Shown here: positions 50,670 to 59,192 of the stretch, piece by piece
Layout of the letters: each line of letters starts with the position of its first letter
How positions within the stretch are numbered: position 1 is the first letter of the stretch
Assembly (NCBI RefSeq): GCF_016860525.1
Contig: NZ_BNEA01000015.1
Coordinates: forward strand, 5,170,501-5,234,500
DNA: 64,000 nt
Direction of reading: 5' to 3'
From: Streptomyces rubradiris
GTDB taxonomy: Bacteria > Actinomycetota > Actinomycetes > Streptomycetales > Streptomycetaceae
The notes under the pieces: model-generated
Told to the model about the DNA's origin: nothing
Seen by the model: the letters and a program-made list of their open reading frames with translations, nothing else
Databases searched by the model: none
Position numbers and translations under genes: made by a program

Positions 50670-52619
50670 TCAGCCGGTGAAACCGGCCACGTTGTCCTTC
50701 GTGACCACCTTCACCGGCACCTTCACCGTCGGCGCCACCTTCTCGCCCCGGACCGCCTTCAGGGCGTTGTCCACGGCGATCCGGCCCAGCTGCGAGGGCT
50801 GCTGGGCGACCGACGCGTACAGCGTGCCGCCCTTGACCGCCGTCAGCCCGTCCGGGGTGCCGTCGAAGCCGACGACCTGCACCGACTTGCCCGCCTTGGA
50901 ACCGAGCGCCTTGATCGCGCCGAGGGCCATCTCGTCGTTGGCGGCGATGACGCCCTGCACGTCCGGGTGGGCCTGGAGCAGGTTCGACATCACGTCCAGC
51001 CCCTTGGTGCGGTCGAAGTCGGCGGGCTGCTGGGCCAGCACCCGGATGCCCGGGTAGGCCTTCAGGCCCTTGGCGAACCCGGCCGCCCGCTCGCGCGCCG
51101 CCGAGGTGCCCGCCTGCCCCTGGAGGATGACGATCTTGCCGGTGCCGCCCAGCTTCTCGGCGACGGTCTTCGCGGCCAGCTCACCGCCGGCCACGTTGTC
51201 GGACGCCACCAGGGTGGCCACCGAGGCGTGGTTGACGCCCCGGTCCACGGCGACCACCGGGATGTCCGCCTTGCCCGCGGCCTTCACCGAGTTGCCCGCC
51301 GCGTCCGAGTCCACCGGGTTGACGATGATCCCGTCCAGGTTCGTACTGGTGAAGTTCTGGAGCTGGTTGGCCTGCTGGGAGGCGTCGTTCTGGGCGTCGG
51401 TGACGGACAGTTCCACGCCCAGCCTCTTGGCCTCGGCACGCGCGCCGGACTGGATCTGCACGAAGAACGGGTTGTTGAGGGTGGACAGGGACAGGCCCAG
51501 CCGCGGGTTCGCCGACGACGACGAACCGCCGTGCAGCAGCGAGGTCGCGCCGACCACGGCCACGGTGACCACGGCCGCCAGCCCGTACGTCACCGCCTGC
51601 TTGCCCTTCGGGCCGCCCGCCCCGGCGGCCACCGGGGCGGCACCGGCCTTGCGGCGCACGGTGTCCAGCAGCACCGCCAGCGCGATCACCACACCGATGA
51701 CGACCTGCTGCCAGAACGCGGAGACGGACAGCAGGTTCAGCCCGTTGCGCAGCACCGCCAGGATCAGCGCGCCGATCAGCGTGCCGGACGCCTTGCCGGT
51801 GCCGCCCGCCAGCGAGGCACCGCCGATGACGACGGCGGCGATGGCGTCCAGCTCGTAGCCGTCGGCGGCCTGCGGCTGCGCCGAGGACAGCCGGGCGGCC
51901 AGCACCACGCCCGCGACGGCGGCGAACAGCCCGGACAGCGCGTAGATCGCGAGCTTCTGCCGCTTGACCCTGAGGCCCGACAGCCGCGCGGCCTCCTCGT
52001 TGCCGCCGATCGCGTACATGGACCGGCCGATGTACGTCCGCCCGAGCACGACGGCGGCGACGAGCCCCATCACCACCATGACCAGCACCGGCACCGGCAG
52101 CCAGCCGCCGAGGGTGTCCCCGAGGTGGGAGACCGAGCCGGGGAACGCGATGGGGGAGCCCTGCGAGATCACCAGCGCCAGACCGCGGCCCACCGACAGC
52201 ATGGCCAGCGTCGCGATGAACGGCGGCAGCTTGCCGTAGGCGATGAGGAAACCGTTCACCAGACCGGCGACGACACCCGTGGCGACCGCCAGGACCACCG
52301 CGAGCGCGACCGGCACCCCGTGCGAGGTGGCGCTCCAGCCCAGCATGGTCGCCGACAGCGCGGCCACCGACCCCACGGACAGGTCGATGCCCGCGGAGAC
52401 GATCACGAACGTCACACCGAAGGCGAGGATGGCCGTCACGGCGGCCTGCACACCGATGTTCAGCAGGTTGTCCGTGGTCAGGAAGTCACCCGAGAGCGCC
52501 GACAGGGCGATGACGAGGACGATCAGCGCGGTGAGCGCGCCGTTGTCGAGCAGCAGCCGGCGCAGGCCGCCCGGGGCGCCACTCGCGCCCGACCGGCTCT
52601 TGAGCGTGTCAGTGGCCAC
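50670..52619 (-). CDS. rbsCB: Ribose ABC transporter: permease fused to substrate-binding protein
   Basis: The 649-aa protein joins two normally separate parts. Residues about 1-335 are an RbsC-type permease with about 9-10 helices ([60 protein letters not shown]). After a linker and a further helix at about 345-365, the C-terminal 275 residues are an RbsB-type binding protein ([56 protein letters not shown]). The binding domain is thus tethered outside the membrane instead of being a lipoprotein. It overlaps the rbsA stop by 11 bp. Confidence 0.93.
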   Translation of the reverse strand: MATDTLKSRSGASGAPGGLRRLLLDNGALTALIVLVIALSALSGDFLTTDNLLNIGVQAAVTAILAFGVTFVIVSAGIDLSVGSVAALSATMLGWSATSHGVPVALAVVLAVATGVVAGLVNGFLIAYGKLPPFIATLAMLSVGRGLALVISQGSPIAFPGSVSHLGDTLGGWLPVPVLVMVVMGLVAAVVLGRTYIGRSMYAIGGNEEAARLSGLRVKRQKLAIYALSGLFAAVAGVVLAARLSSAQPQAADGYELDAIAAVVIGGASLAGGTGKASGTLIGALILAVLRNGLNLLSVSAFWQQVVIGVVIALAVLLDTVRRKAGAAPVAAGAGGPKGKQAVTYGLAAVVTVAVVGATSLLHGGSSSSANPRLGLSLSTLNNPFFVQIQSGARAEAKRLGVELSVTDAQNDASQQANQLQNFTSTNLDGIIVNPVDSDAAGNSVKAAGKADIPVVAVDRGVNHASVATLVASDNVAGGELAAKTVAEKLGGTGKIVILQGQAGTSAARERAAGFAKGLKAYPGIRVLAQQPADFDRTKGLDVMSNLLQAHPDVQGVIAANDEMALGAIKALGSKAGKSVQVVGFDGTPDGLTAVKGGTLYASVAQQPSQLGRIAVDNALKAVRGEKVAPTVKVPVKVVTKDNVAGFTG

Positions 52620-54159
52620 GGGTGGCCTCCTTGTCGGTCTCGGGGTTCTCGGTGTCGGTCTTCTCGGTGGTGGGGGTGGAGACGGCGAGGGACATCACCG
52701 CGTCCTGCGTCGCCTGGTCCGCGGAGAGTTCGCCGGCGATCCGGCCCTGGGCCATCACCAGCACCCGGTCGCTCATGCCGAGCACCTCGGGCAGGTCGCT
52801 GGAGATCATCAGCACGGCGGCACCGGCGGCCGTCAGTTCGTTGATCAACTGGTAGATCTCGACCTTGGCGCCGACGTCGATCCCGCGCGTCGGCTCGTCG
52901 AGGATCAGCACCTTGGTGTCGGCCAGCAGCCACTTGCCGATGACGACCTTCTGCTGGTTGCCGCCGGACAGCGTCCGCACCGGCTGCCCGAGGCCCGCCA
53001 TGCGCACCCCGAGCTGCCCGGCGATCCGCCCGGCGGCGGCCCGCTGGCCCTTGCGGTCCACGAGCCCCGCCCGGGTGGCCGCGCGCAGCGTCACCAGCCC
53101 CAGGTTCTCCTCGACGGAGGCGTCCAGCACCAGCCCCTGCCCCTTGCGGTCCTCCGGCACGAGCCCGATCCCGGCGTCCATGGCGGCGTTCACGTCATGC
53201 CGCCGCAGCTCGGTACCGGAGACCCGTACGACCCCGCGGCCATAGGGGTCGGCACCGAACACTGCCCGCACGACCTCGGTCCGCCCGGCGCCCACCAGCC
53301 CCGCGATGCCGACGACCTCACCGGCGTGCACCTCGAAGCTCACGTCATGGAAGACGCCGTCCCGGCCCAGCCCCTCCACGGACAGCAGCGGGGCGCCCTT
53401 CTCGGCCCGCTCCCGCGGATACTGCTGCTCGATGGACCGCCCCACCATCAGCCGGACGAGTTCGTCCTCGGGGGTGGAGGCGGGCACCTGCCCGACGCTC
53501 TTCCCGTCCCGGATGACGGTGACCCGGTCGCCGAGGGCGCCGATCTCCTCCAGGTGATGGGTGATGAACACGATGCCCACGCCGTCGGCGCGCAGCCCCC
53601 GCACGATGGTGAAGAGCTTCTGCACCTCCTCCGAGGTGAGCACGGCGGTCGGCTCGTCCATGATGAGCACGCGCGCGTTCAGGCTGAGCGCCTTGGCGAT
53701 CTCGACCATCTGGAGCCGGGCGATCCCGAGGTCCCGCACCCGCGCCCGGGGCGACACATCGACCCCGACCCGCTTCAGCAGCGTCGCGGCGTCGTCCTCC
53801 ATCCGCTTCCGGTCGATCATCCCGAAGCGGCGCGGCTGCCGCCCCAGGAAGATGTTCTCGGCGACGGTCAGATCCGGCACCAGGTTGAACTCCTGGTAGA
53901 TGGTGGCGATCCCGAGCCGTTCGGCGTCCTGCGCCCCGTGGACACGCACCTCCTCACCGCCCACGAGAATCCGGCCGGCGTCGGGGGTGTAGGCACCGGA
54001 GAGCATCTTGATCAGCGTGCTCTTGCCGGCCCCGTTCTCACCGAGCAGCACATGGACCTCGCCCCGGCGCAGATCGAAGTCGACGCCGTCGAGCGCGACC
54101 ACGCCGGGGAAGGTCTTCCGTATGCCCTCGATGCGCAGCAACTCGTCCGGGTCGCTCAC
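52609..54159 (-). CDS. rbsA: Ribose ABC transporter ATP-binding protein (two NBDs)
   Basis: The 516-aa product has two ABC domains. NBD1: Walker [12 protein letters not shown] at about 38, signature region [12 protein letters not shown], Walker [15 protein letters not shown]2: degenerate Walker A ([20 protein letters not shown], usual for RbsA), signature [16 protein letters not shown], Walker [17 protein letters not shown]. It powers sugar uptake through the fused permease. The start overlaps the repressor gene's stop by 4 bp. Confidence 0.95.
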   Translation of the reverse strand: MSDPDELLRIEGIRKTFPGVVALDGVDFDLRRGEVHVLLGENGAGKSTLIKMLSGAYTPDAGRILVGGEEVRVHGAQDAERLGIATIYQEFNLVPDLTVAENIFLGRQPRRFGMIDRKRMEDDAATLLKRVGVDVSPRARVRDLGIARLQMVEIAKALSLNARVLIMDEPTAVLTSEEVQKLFTIVRGLRADGVGIVFITHHLEEIGALGDRVTVIRDGKSVGQVPASTPEDELVRLMVGRSIEQQYPRERAEKGAPLLSVEGLGRDGVFHDVSFEVHAGEVVGIAGLVGAGRTEVVRAVFGADPYGRGVVRVSGTELRRHDVNAAMDAGIGLVPEDRKGQGLVLDASVEENLGLVTLRAATRAGLVDRKGQRAAAGRIAGQLGVRMAGLGQPVRTLSGGNQQKVVIGKWLLADTKVLILDEPTRGIDVGAKVEIYQLINELTAAGAAVLMISSDLPEVLGMSDRVLVMAQGRIAGELSADQATQDAVMSLAVSTPTTEKTDTENPETDKEATRGH

Positions 54160-55181
54160 GTCGTGCTCCTTTGCACTGGGGAGGGGGTGGGAGGCTCACC
54201 GCACGAGCGGCGTACGACGAGCCGGGCGGGCAGCGTCACGGAGCGCGGGGTACGCCCCTCGATCCGGTCGACCAGCGCGCGTACGGCGGCCCGCCCCAGC
54301 TCGCCGGTGGGCTGGGCGATGGCGGTGACCGGCGGATCGGTGTGCACGAACCACGGGATGTCGTCGAACGCGGCCAGCGCGATGTCGTCGGGCACCCGCA
54401 GACCACGGGCGCGTACGGCGTCCAGCGCGCCGAGCGCCATCAGGTTGTCGGCGGCGAAGACGACGTCGGGCGGCTCGGGCAGATCCAGGAAGCCCTCGGT
54501 GACCCGCCGGCCGCTCTCGGCCTGGAAGTCGCCCTGGCCTATGCGGGCGTCGGGCAACGGCAGCCCGTACTCGGCGAGGGCGGCCCGGAAGGCCTCGACG
54601 CGCTCACTGCCGGTGGTGGTGGCGGCGGGCCCGGCGATGATGGCGAGCCGCCGGTGCCCGAGCCCGTACAGGTGCGCCACGAGATCCCGCACGGCGGCCC
54701 GCCCGTCGGCCCGTACGACGGGAACGTCCACGCCGGGGATCCACCGGTCGACGAACACCATCGGGGTCCCGGCCCGAGCGGCGTCGAGCATGAGCGGCGA
54801 CCCGCCGTCGGTGGGGGAGACGAGCAGCCCGTCGATCCGCCGGTCCAGCAGATTCCGCACGTGGTGGTCCTGCAACTCGGGCCGCTCGTCGGCGTTCCCG
54901 ATGATGACGCTGTACCCGAGCGCGCGGGCCTCTTCCTCGACGGCCCGCGCCAGCTCGGTGAAGTAGGGATTCAGCACGTCGCTGATGACCAGGCCGAGGG
55001 TGTGGGTCTGATCGGTCCGCAAGGACCGGGCGACGGCGTTCGGCCGGTACCCGAGGGAGGCCACGGCGGCCAGCACCCGCTGCCGGGCGTCGGCGCTGAC
55101 GGACGGATGGCCGTTCAGCACGCGTGACACGGTGGCCACCGAGACCCCCGCCGAAGCGGCGACATCCTTGATGCTCGCCAT
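54156..55181 (-). CDS. rbsR: LacI family repressor of the ribose operon
   Basis: The 341-aa product has the LacI HTH MASIKDVAASAGVSVATVSR with RVLNGHPSVSADAR, and a ribose-binding-like effector domain (LGLVISDVLNPYFTELARAV, RIDGLLVSPTDGGSP, VVFAADNLMALGALDAVRAR). It is the first gene of the operon it probably controls; two copies of a 14-bp LacI site lie 20-65 bp upstream. The ATG at 55181 is favoured by GGAG 6 bases upstream and by the usual HTH spacing; an in-frame GTG at 55193 is possible. Confidence 0.92.
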   Translation of the reverse strand: MASIKDVAASAGVSVATVSRVLNGHPSVSADARQRVLAAVASLGYRPNAVARSLRTDQTHTLGLVISDVLNPYFTELARAVEEEARALGYSVIIGNADERPELQDHHVRNLLDRRIDGLLVSPTDGGSPLMLDAARAGTPMVFVDRWIPGVDVPVVRADGRAAVRDLVAHLYGLGHRRLAIIAGPAATTTGSERVEAFRAALAEYGLPLPDARIGQGDFQAESGRRVTEGFLDLPEPPDVVFAADNLMALGALDAVRARGLRVPDDIALAAFDDIPWFVHTDPPVTAIAQPTGELGRAAVRALVDRIEGRTPRSVTLPARLVVRRSCGEPPTPSPVQRSTT

Positions 55182-55200
55182 CGCCGGCTCCACCTCCTCG

Positions 55201-55246
55201 TGGAATCGATTACATCCTTGCGGTACGAGGATTGGAAACGATTACA
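55201..55246. promoter_or_regulatory. Two RbsR operators
   Basis: TGGAATCGATTACA at 55201-55214 and TGGAAACGATTACA at 55233-55246 are direct copies of a CG-centred LacI-type half-palindromic site (minus strand TGTAATCG-TTCCA). They start 32 bp apart, about three helical turns, so one repressor tetramer or two dimers could bind on the same face. They lie just before rbsR. Confidence 0.82.
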
Positions 55247-55674
55247 CGGGGCGGGAGCAAGAGGTCAGGGCGGGCCGAAACCCAATCGTGACCGTGACGG
55301 CCGGGCGGCGGACCGGCACCGGCGAGGCCGGCCCCGCCGTGGGCCGCGACCGCGCACGCAGGAGCAGCGGAGGTGCGGGTGGGCGGAGTGCGGATGCGCA
55401 CGCAGACGGAATGACAGAAATGAAAAAAAGCTCTCCGTAACGTTGCCCAGACGCCGCGTTCACTCATTTGCCGCGCATCTGGAGGAGAGGGGGTGGCGTT
55501 AGCCCGAATATGACGACGACGAGGCCCCACGGCCTGCTTCACCGGGACACCGGGAAGGATAGCCGATCGGCGGGCAGTTTGCTGACATCCAGTCCAACAT
55601 TGCACCCGCCTGGCGGAGCCGGAGGTATCGACACCGACTGCCACTTGGACAGCGTCTGACGGGGGAGGATCCTT
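55247..55674. other. Gene-free region between rbsR and the DUF2637 gene
   Basis: About 430 bp without a supported gene. It contains an unusually A-rich stretch for this genome (ATGACAGAAATGAAAAAAAG at about 55410-55429) flanked by ACGGA/TCCGT, and GGGGGAGGATC as the ribosome site of the next gene. Promoters of both divergent genes must lie here. Confidence 0.5.
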
Positions 55675-56409
55675 ATGAACCAAAAATATACTGGCTCACC
55701 TTTTACGCATCCCGAATGGTACGCGGACGCGGTCACGTACCCGGCGGCCGAAGTGCTGCTACCGCCGGACGCCCACTGGGACCCGGCGGAAGAACTCGCC
55801 AGTCTGTTGGAGGGCACCGCTCGGGCCGAGCAGCCGGCCACGGTCCCGCCCCCTCGCACCGAGCCCGCACCCGGCGTCGACTACGCCGACCCGATGCGGA
55901 AACGGGCGCGGAACACCGGTCAATTCCTCTCCGGCCGACACTCTCCTGCCGGGGCGACGCACCGGAAGAGGCGTGTCCAAAGAAATCACATCAAGTGGAT
56001 GCGGGCCGGCAGCTTTGTGATCGCCGCATTCGTGTCCGTCCTGGTGGCGATGGTCAGCGTATTCGGCGGAATGGCGGCCTACGGTCCGCTGCGAAATGCC
56101 ACCTCGGGCGTGAACGGCGGAATGATCGCTTGGTGGCCCCTTCTCGTGTACGGCCCGTGGATGGCGGCTTCCCTCTCCATCCTCCGGAATGCCCTGCACC
56201 AGCGCCGGGCCGTGCACTCGTGGTGCATCGTCGTGCTGTTTTCCTCGGTCGCGATGATCCTGTGCGTGGCCCAGGCCGACCGAACGGTCACTGGCGTCGC
56301 CGGGGCAGCGCTCCCCGCGTTCGCGTCCCTGGCCTGCTTCCAGCAACTGATCCGCCAGATCACCCTGACGCTGCCCCAGAGCCAGGAGAAACCCCGCCAC
56401 GGCAGGTAG
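55675..56409 (+). CDS. DUF2637-type membrane protein
   Basis: The 244-aa product has a hydrophilic N-terminal 100 residues and then about four membrane helices: FVIAAFVSVLVAMVSVFGGM, GMIAWWPLLVYGPWMAASLS, SWCIVVLFSSVAMILCVAQ and AALPAFASLACFQQLI. The segment HIKWMRAGSFVIAAFVSVLV matches the DUF2637 family as I know it, common in actinobacteria and often on plasmids or integrative elements. GGAGG 6 bases before the ATG at 55675 fixes the start. The first codons (AAA TAT ACT, TCA CCT TTT ACG CAT) are unusually A/T-rich. Function unknown. Confidence 0.72.
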   Translation: MNQKYTGSPFTHPEWYADAVTYPAAEVLLPPDAHWDPAEELASLLEGTARAEQPATVPPPRTEPAPGVDYADPMRKRARNTGQFLSGRHSPAGATHRKRRVQRNHIKWMRAGSFVIAAFVSVLVAMVSVFGGMAAYGPLRNATSGVNGGMIAWWPLLVYGPWMAASLSILRNALHQRRAVHSWCIVVLFSSVAMILCVAQADRTVTGVAGAALPAFASLACFQQLIRQITLTLPQSQEKPRHGR

Positions 56410-56682
56410 CGCAGAACCGTTGCGCCATGCGCCGGACGCTCACCTTCTGGACCAGCCATTCCAAAAGTAGGGGTGGCGCGGTTCCGCCCTACCCGGGCGA
56501 GAGGAAGAGACGACTACCGCAAGCCGCCCATCACACGCACGTGACGCGACCACGCCCCCCACCACCGGTCCGGAAGCCGCTTGGTGCACCCGGCGTGCCG
56601 CCGAGCCGCGACCGCGCCCCCAGCCGACAGCGCCACACAGCCCACACACGGGCCCGGCGCCGGCCCGGCCCACCGCCTCTCC

Positions 56683-56818
56683 GGGCCGCTCGCTCGCTTC
56701 CACCCCGGGCTGGAGCGAGGTGTGTCAAGGGTGGCCCGGAGGGCCATCGCCGAAGGCGACGCGTAGCGCCCTTGACTCACCTCGCGGAAGCCCGACACTG
56801 CCCGAAAGCGAGCGGCCC
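56683..56818. repeat. Seamless four-way-junction (cloverleaf) palindrome with three C(GNA)G hairpins
   Basis: A long closing stem contains three adjoining hairpins with no unpaired base between them. Main stem: GCGAGGTGTGTCAAGGG (56715-56731) with CCCTTGACTCACCTCGC (56769-56785), one T-T mismatch. Hairpins: TGGCCC-gga-GGGCCA (56732-56746), TCGCC-gaa-GGCGA (56747-56759), CGC-gta-GCG (56760-56768). Outside, CGGGCT/AGCCCG (56706-56711, 56789-56794) extends it across a GGA/GGA internal loop, and GGGCCGCTCGCT...CTT pairs with AAGCGAGCGGCCC (56806-56818). All three loops are C(GNA)G, known to be extra stable in single-stranded DNA. No protein frame explains it. Confidence 0.85.
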
Positions 56819-56831
56819 AACGGCCACGTGT

Positions 56832-57703
56832 TCACTCGTCGGCGAATAGCTCCGCCGCGTCCGTGGCGTGAACGGCTCGCTGGGCCCAGACGTCCAACTG
56901 ATCCTCATCCGCGCAGGCCATAACCCGCTCACGGACGGCGTCGGGCACCGGGATGCCGCGCCACTCCAGGACGCGGAGGGTCATCTCCTGCTGCTTCTGA
57001 ATACGCCCTTCCTCACGCACCTGTTCGGCCAGCGGGTGTCGCCAGAAGTACTGGACAGCCGTCATCAGGTCCCTCCACATCTGCTTCGCCTGGGGGTCGG
57101 CCAGGCATGAGTCGACGAACTGCGCGAAGACCGCGGCGCTGTCGGAGTCGATGGTCCGCAGGGCGGATGCCAGGGACTCCAGTATGGCCATCGCCCCGGC
57201 CCACGCCCGTGTGTCATCGCGGACAGCACCGCGAGAGTGGGATCCGCCTCCGCCTGCTTCTCGTCCGCGATCACCGGCACGTTGTCCGGCCCCAGCACCA
57301 ACGGCCGCACCGTCAGCGAGTGCCAGCCCGGAAAACCCAGCCGGATCGGACGCGAGGCCCACTTCGCCGTGGAACCGCTCTGCGTGATCACGATCAGCAC
57401 CGGCTCACAGCGGTACTTCTCGTACAGGTACGACAGGTAGTACGGCCAGCTCCCCCGCTTCCGCTCGTCCGCCTTCCCCTGCGACTCCACGACCAGCAGG
57501 TACGTGCCCTCGTCCGTCTCCGCCCGCAGCAACGTGTCCCCCCGGCGCTCGACCGGCTCGATCTCCGTCAGGTCCACGTTCAGCGCCGCGATCTCCCTGG
57601 GTCGGGGAAACGGCACGCCCAGCACCCGCTGCAACGCCCGCGTCAGCAGTTCCGGGTCCTTCTGGAAGATCCGGTGCAGCGCCTCATGCGACGAGCCGAC
57701 CAT
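56832..57703 (-). pseudogene. Rpn/YhgA-like PD-(D/E)XK nuclease family gene, frameshifted
   Basis: The N-terminal 170 residues or so are read from 57703 (HEALHRIFQKDPELLTRALQ, TYLLVVESQGKADERKRGSW, PYYLSYLYEKYRCEPVLIVI). The C-terminal part (AILESLASALRTIDSDSAAV, FAQFVDSCLADPQAKQMWRD, YFWRHPLAEQVREEGRIQ) is read in another frame ending at 56832. The switch is between about 57195 and 57225, after SAMTHG. The nuclease-type core with VESQGK is intact, so a shortened protein could be made, but the gene as a whole is broken, or there is a sequencing error. The family contains recombination-promoting nucleases. Confidence 0.78.
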
Positions 57704-57805
57704 CAGCTCTCCTTTCGTACGACCTGCTCAATGAGCCAGGCCGCCGAGAGTCGCGCACCCGTACGAGGTGCTGAACTCGTGTCCAGGGGAGAGCTGTTCA
57801 GGGAC

Positions 57806-58594
57806 TCAGCGGCGTACCGCCAGCGCCGCGCCCAGAAGCCGGGCCAGGACCTCCACCAGCCGGATGTCCTCCTTGCGGAGGTTTCCGGGGCTAGGAGCAT
57901 CCACGCACAGGACGCCGAACGCGTCCTTGCCGGCGGCCGTGATGGTGGCGGTGATGTAGGTCTTGTACGAGTCCGTCTCGGGACGCAGCGCGGGATCGAG
58001 CGCGTCGACGTTCTCCACGAACGTGCTCTTGCGGTCGTCCATCAGCTTGAGCAGGGACGCCCCGCGCGCCTGGTCCTCGCGGAACACCGTCCGCGGCGCC
58101 TCCGCCCGCCCCATCCACAGGCCGTTCAGGCACTTCATCTCCCGGATGCCGGTCCCCTGGGACGCCGGGTCGACCTCCAGGACGCACGCCCGCGCGTTGT
58201 CCGGTCCGATGAGCTGGGCGGTCAGGGAGACGATGGCCTGCTTCATCTGCTGCTGGAGCTGACTGCGCGTGCTCTTGCTGTTCGCGCTGACGATCTCCCC
58301 GATGTGGTGGACCAGCACCGTGAGCACGTCTTCCATGGCGCCGCGGGCGCGCTCCGCGGCGACCTTCGCGGCCTGTTCGGCGGTGACGAGGTCACGCCGG
58401 GCGGCGACCGCCTCCCGCCGGGACACGATGACCGTGGCCACCGTGGCGATCACGCCGACACCCATGATGGTCATGGCGAGCCATATCGGCAGTTCCAGGC
58501 CAAGACCGAGGACGATCGGCCCCACGTAGGTGACGACGCTCAGCGTCCCCATCGTCGCCGTACCCCAGCCGACCCGTAATCCACTCAAGGACAT
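57806..58594 (-). CDS. Membrane-anchored GAF domain protein
   Basis: The 262-aa product has two N-terminal membrane helices (TMGTLSVVTYVGPIVLGLGL and LPIWLAMTIMGVGVIATVAT). A probable coiled coil follows (REAVAARRDLVTAEQAAKVA). From about 130 there is a GAF-like sensor domain with ARACVLEVDPASQG and TITAAGKDAFGVLCVDAPSP. There is no output domain, so it would have to signal through a partner. The ATG at 58594 lacks a ribosome site but has TAGGCT 8 bases upstream (leaderless). Ligand unknown. Confidence 0.72.
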   Translation of the reverse strand: MSLSGLRVGWGTATMGTLSVVTYVGPIVLGLGLELPIWLAMTIMGVGVIATVATVIVSRREAVAARRDLVTAEQAAKVAAERARGAMEDVLTVLVHHIGEIVSANSKSTRSQLQQQMKQAIVSLTAQLIGPDNARACVLEVDPASQGTGIREMKCLNGLWMGRAEAPRTVFREDQARGASLLKLMDDRKSTFVENVDALDPALRPETDSYKTYITATITAAGKDAFGVLCVDAPSPGNLRKEDIRLVEVLARLLGAALAVRR

Positions 58595-58834
58595 AGCGAC
58601 GGAGCCTACACGCAGAGTTAGGCCAAGTGGGTGGTTCTGTCGTTTCGATGGGTGTGTCTCTGGGTATCGATACGGTGACGGAAGGTGTCCAGGCCGTGAC
58701 CGGGAGGCGGACGGTTCGTTCAGGGACGATGTCAGCCTCTTGAACCGGTCCGATTGTCAATCCGTAAGCCATACCGTCGGATTGACGCTGACAAGCCATC
58801 AGCCGAGACTGTACCGTCGATGCTTGGAGGGCGT

Positions 58835-59137
58835 ATGCCGACCCAGAACGGCGGGAGCCACCCGTCCTCCGAGTCGAACCCGGGGGGGAGCGCGAGCATG
58901 AGCACTGCGCACAGTGAGGTGTGGAGCGGGGTCGTCTTAGACACCGACCCGGCGGTACGCGAGTTCGAGAGAGACCCGGCCGAGTACATGAAGCGGAAGG
59001 CCACGGCGCTGCGCTCCATGGACTTCGAGAGCGTACGAGCGAGCCTCAGCGTATCCCGTGAGCCACGCGCCTCGCTCCTCATGCGTCTGAAGACGCTCCT
59101 GTCACCCGGCGACAGGACCGGGAAGAAGGCCGGCTGA
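58835..59137 (+). CDS. Hypothetical protein
   Basis: The product is 100 aa from MPTQNGGSHPSSESNPGGSA; a second possible start at 58898 (MSTAHSEVWSGVVLDTDPAV) gives 79 aa and has GGGGGGAG 7 bases upstream. The conserved-looking part is VREFERDPAEYMKRKATALR and SLLMRLKTLLSPGDR. It is hydrophilic with no known domain. GGAGGG precedes the ATG at 58835. It lies 55 bp before the helicase gene on the same strand. Confidence 0.55.
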   Translation: MPTQNGGSHPSSESNPGGSASMSTAHSEVWSGVVLDTDPAVREFERDPAEYMKRKATALRSMDFESVRASLSVSREPRASLLMRLKTLLSPGDRTGKKAG

Positions 59138-59192
59138 AGCACGGGCCCAGCCGCCCGGGCAGGCTGTCAGACCCCACCGGTACGGTCGGATC

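Noticed and set aside
56683..56818. tRNA gene, because of the cloverleaf shape
   Set aside because: Arms have no 7-base anticodon or T loops, no conserved tRNA bases and no acceptor/discriminator pattern; loops are only three bases.
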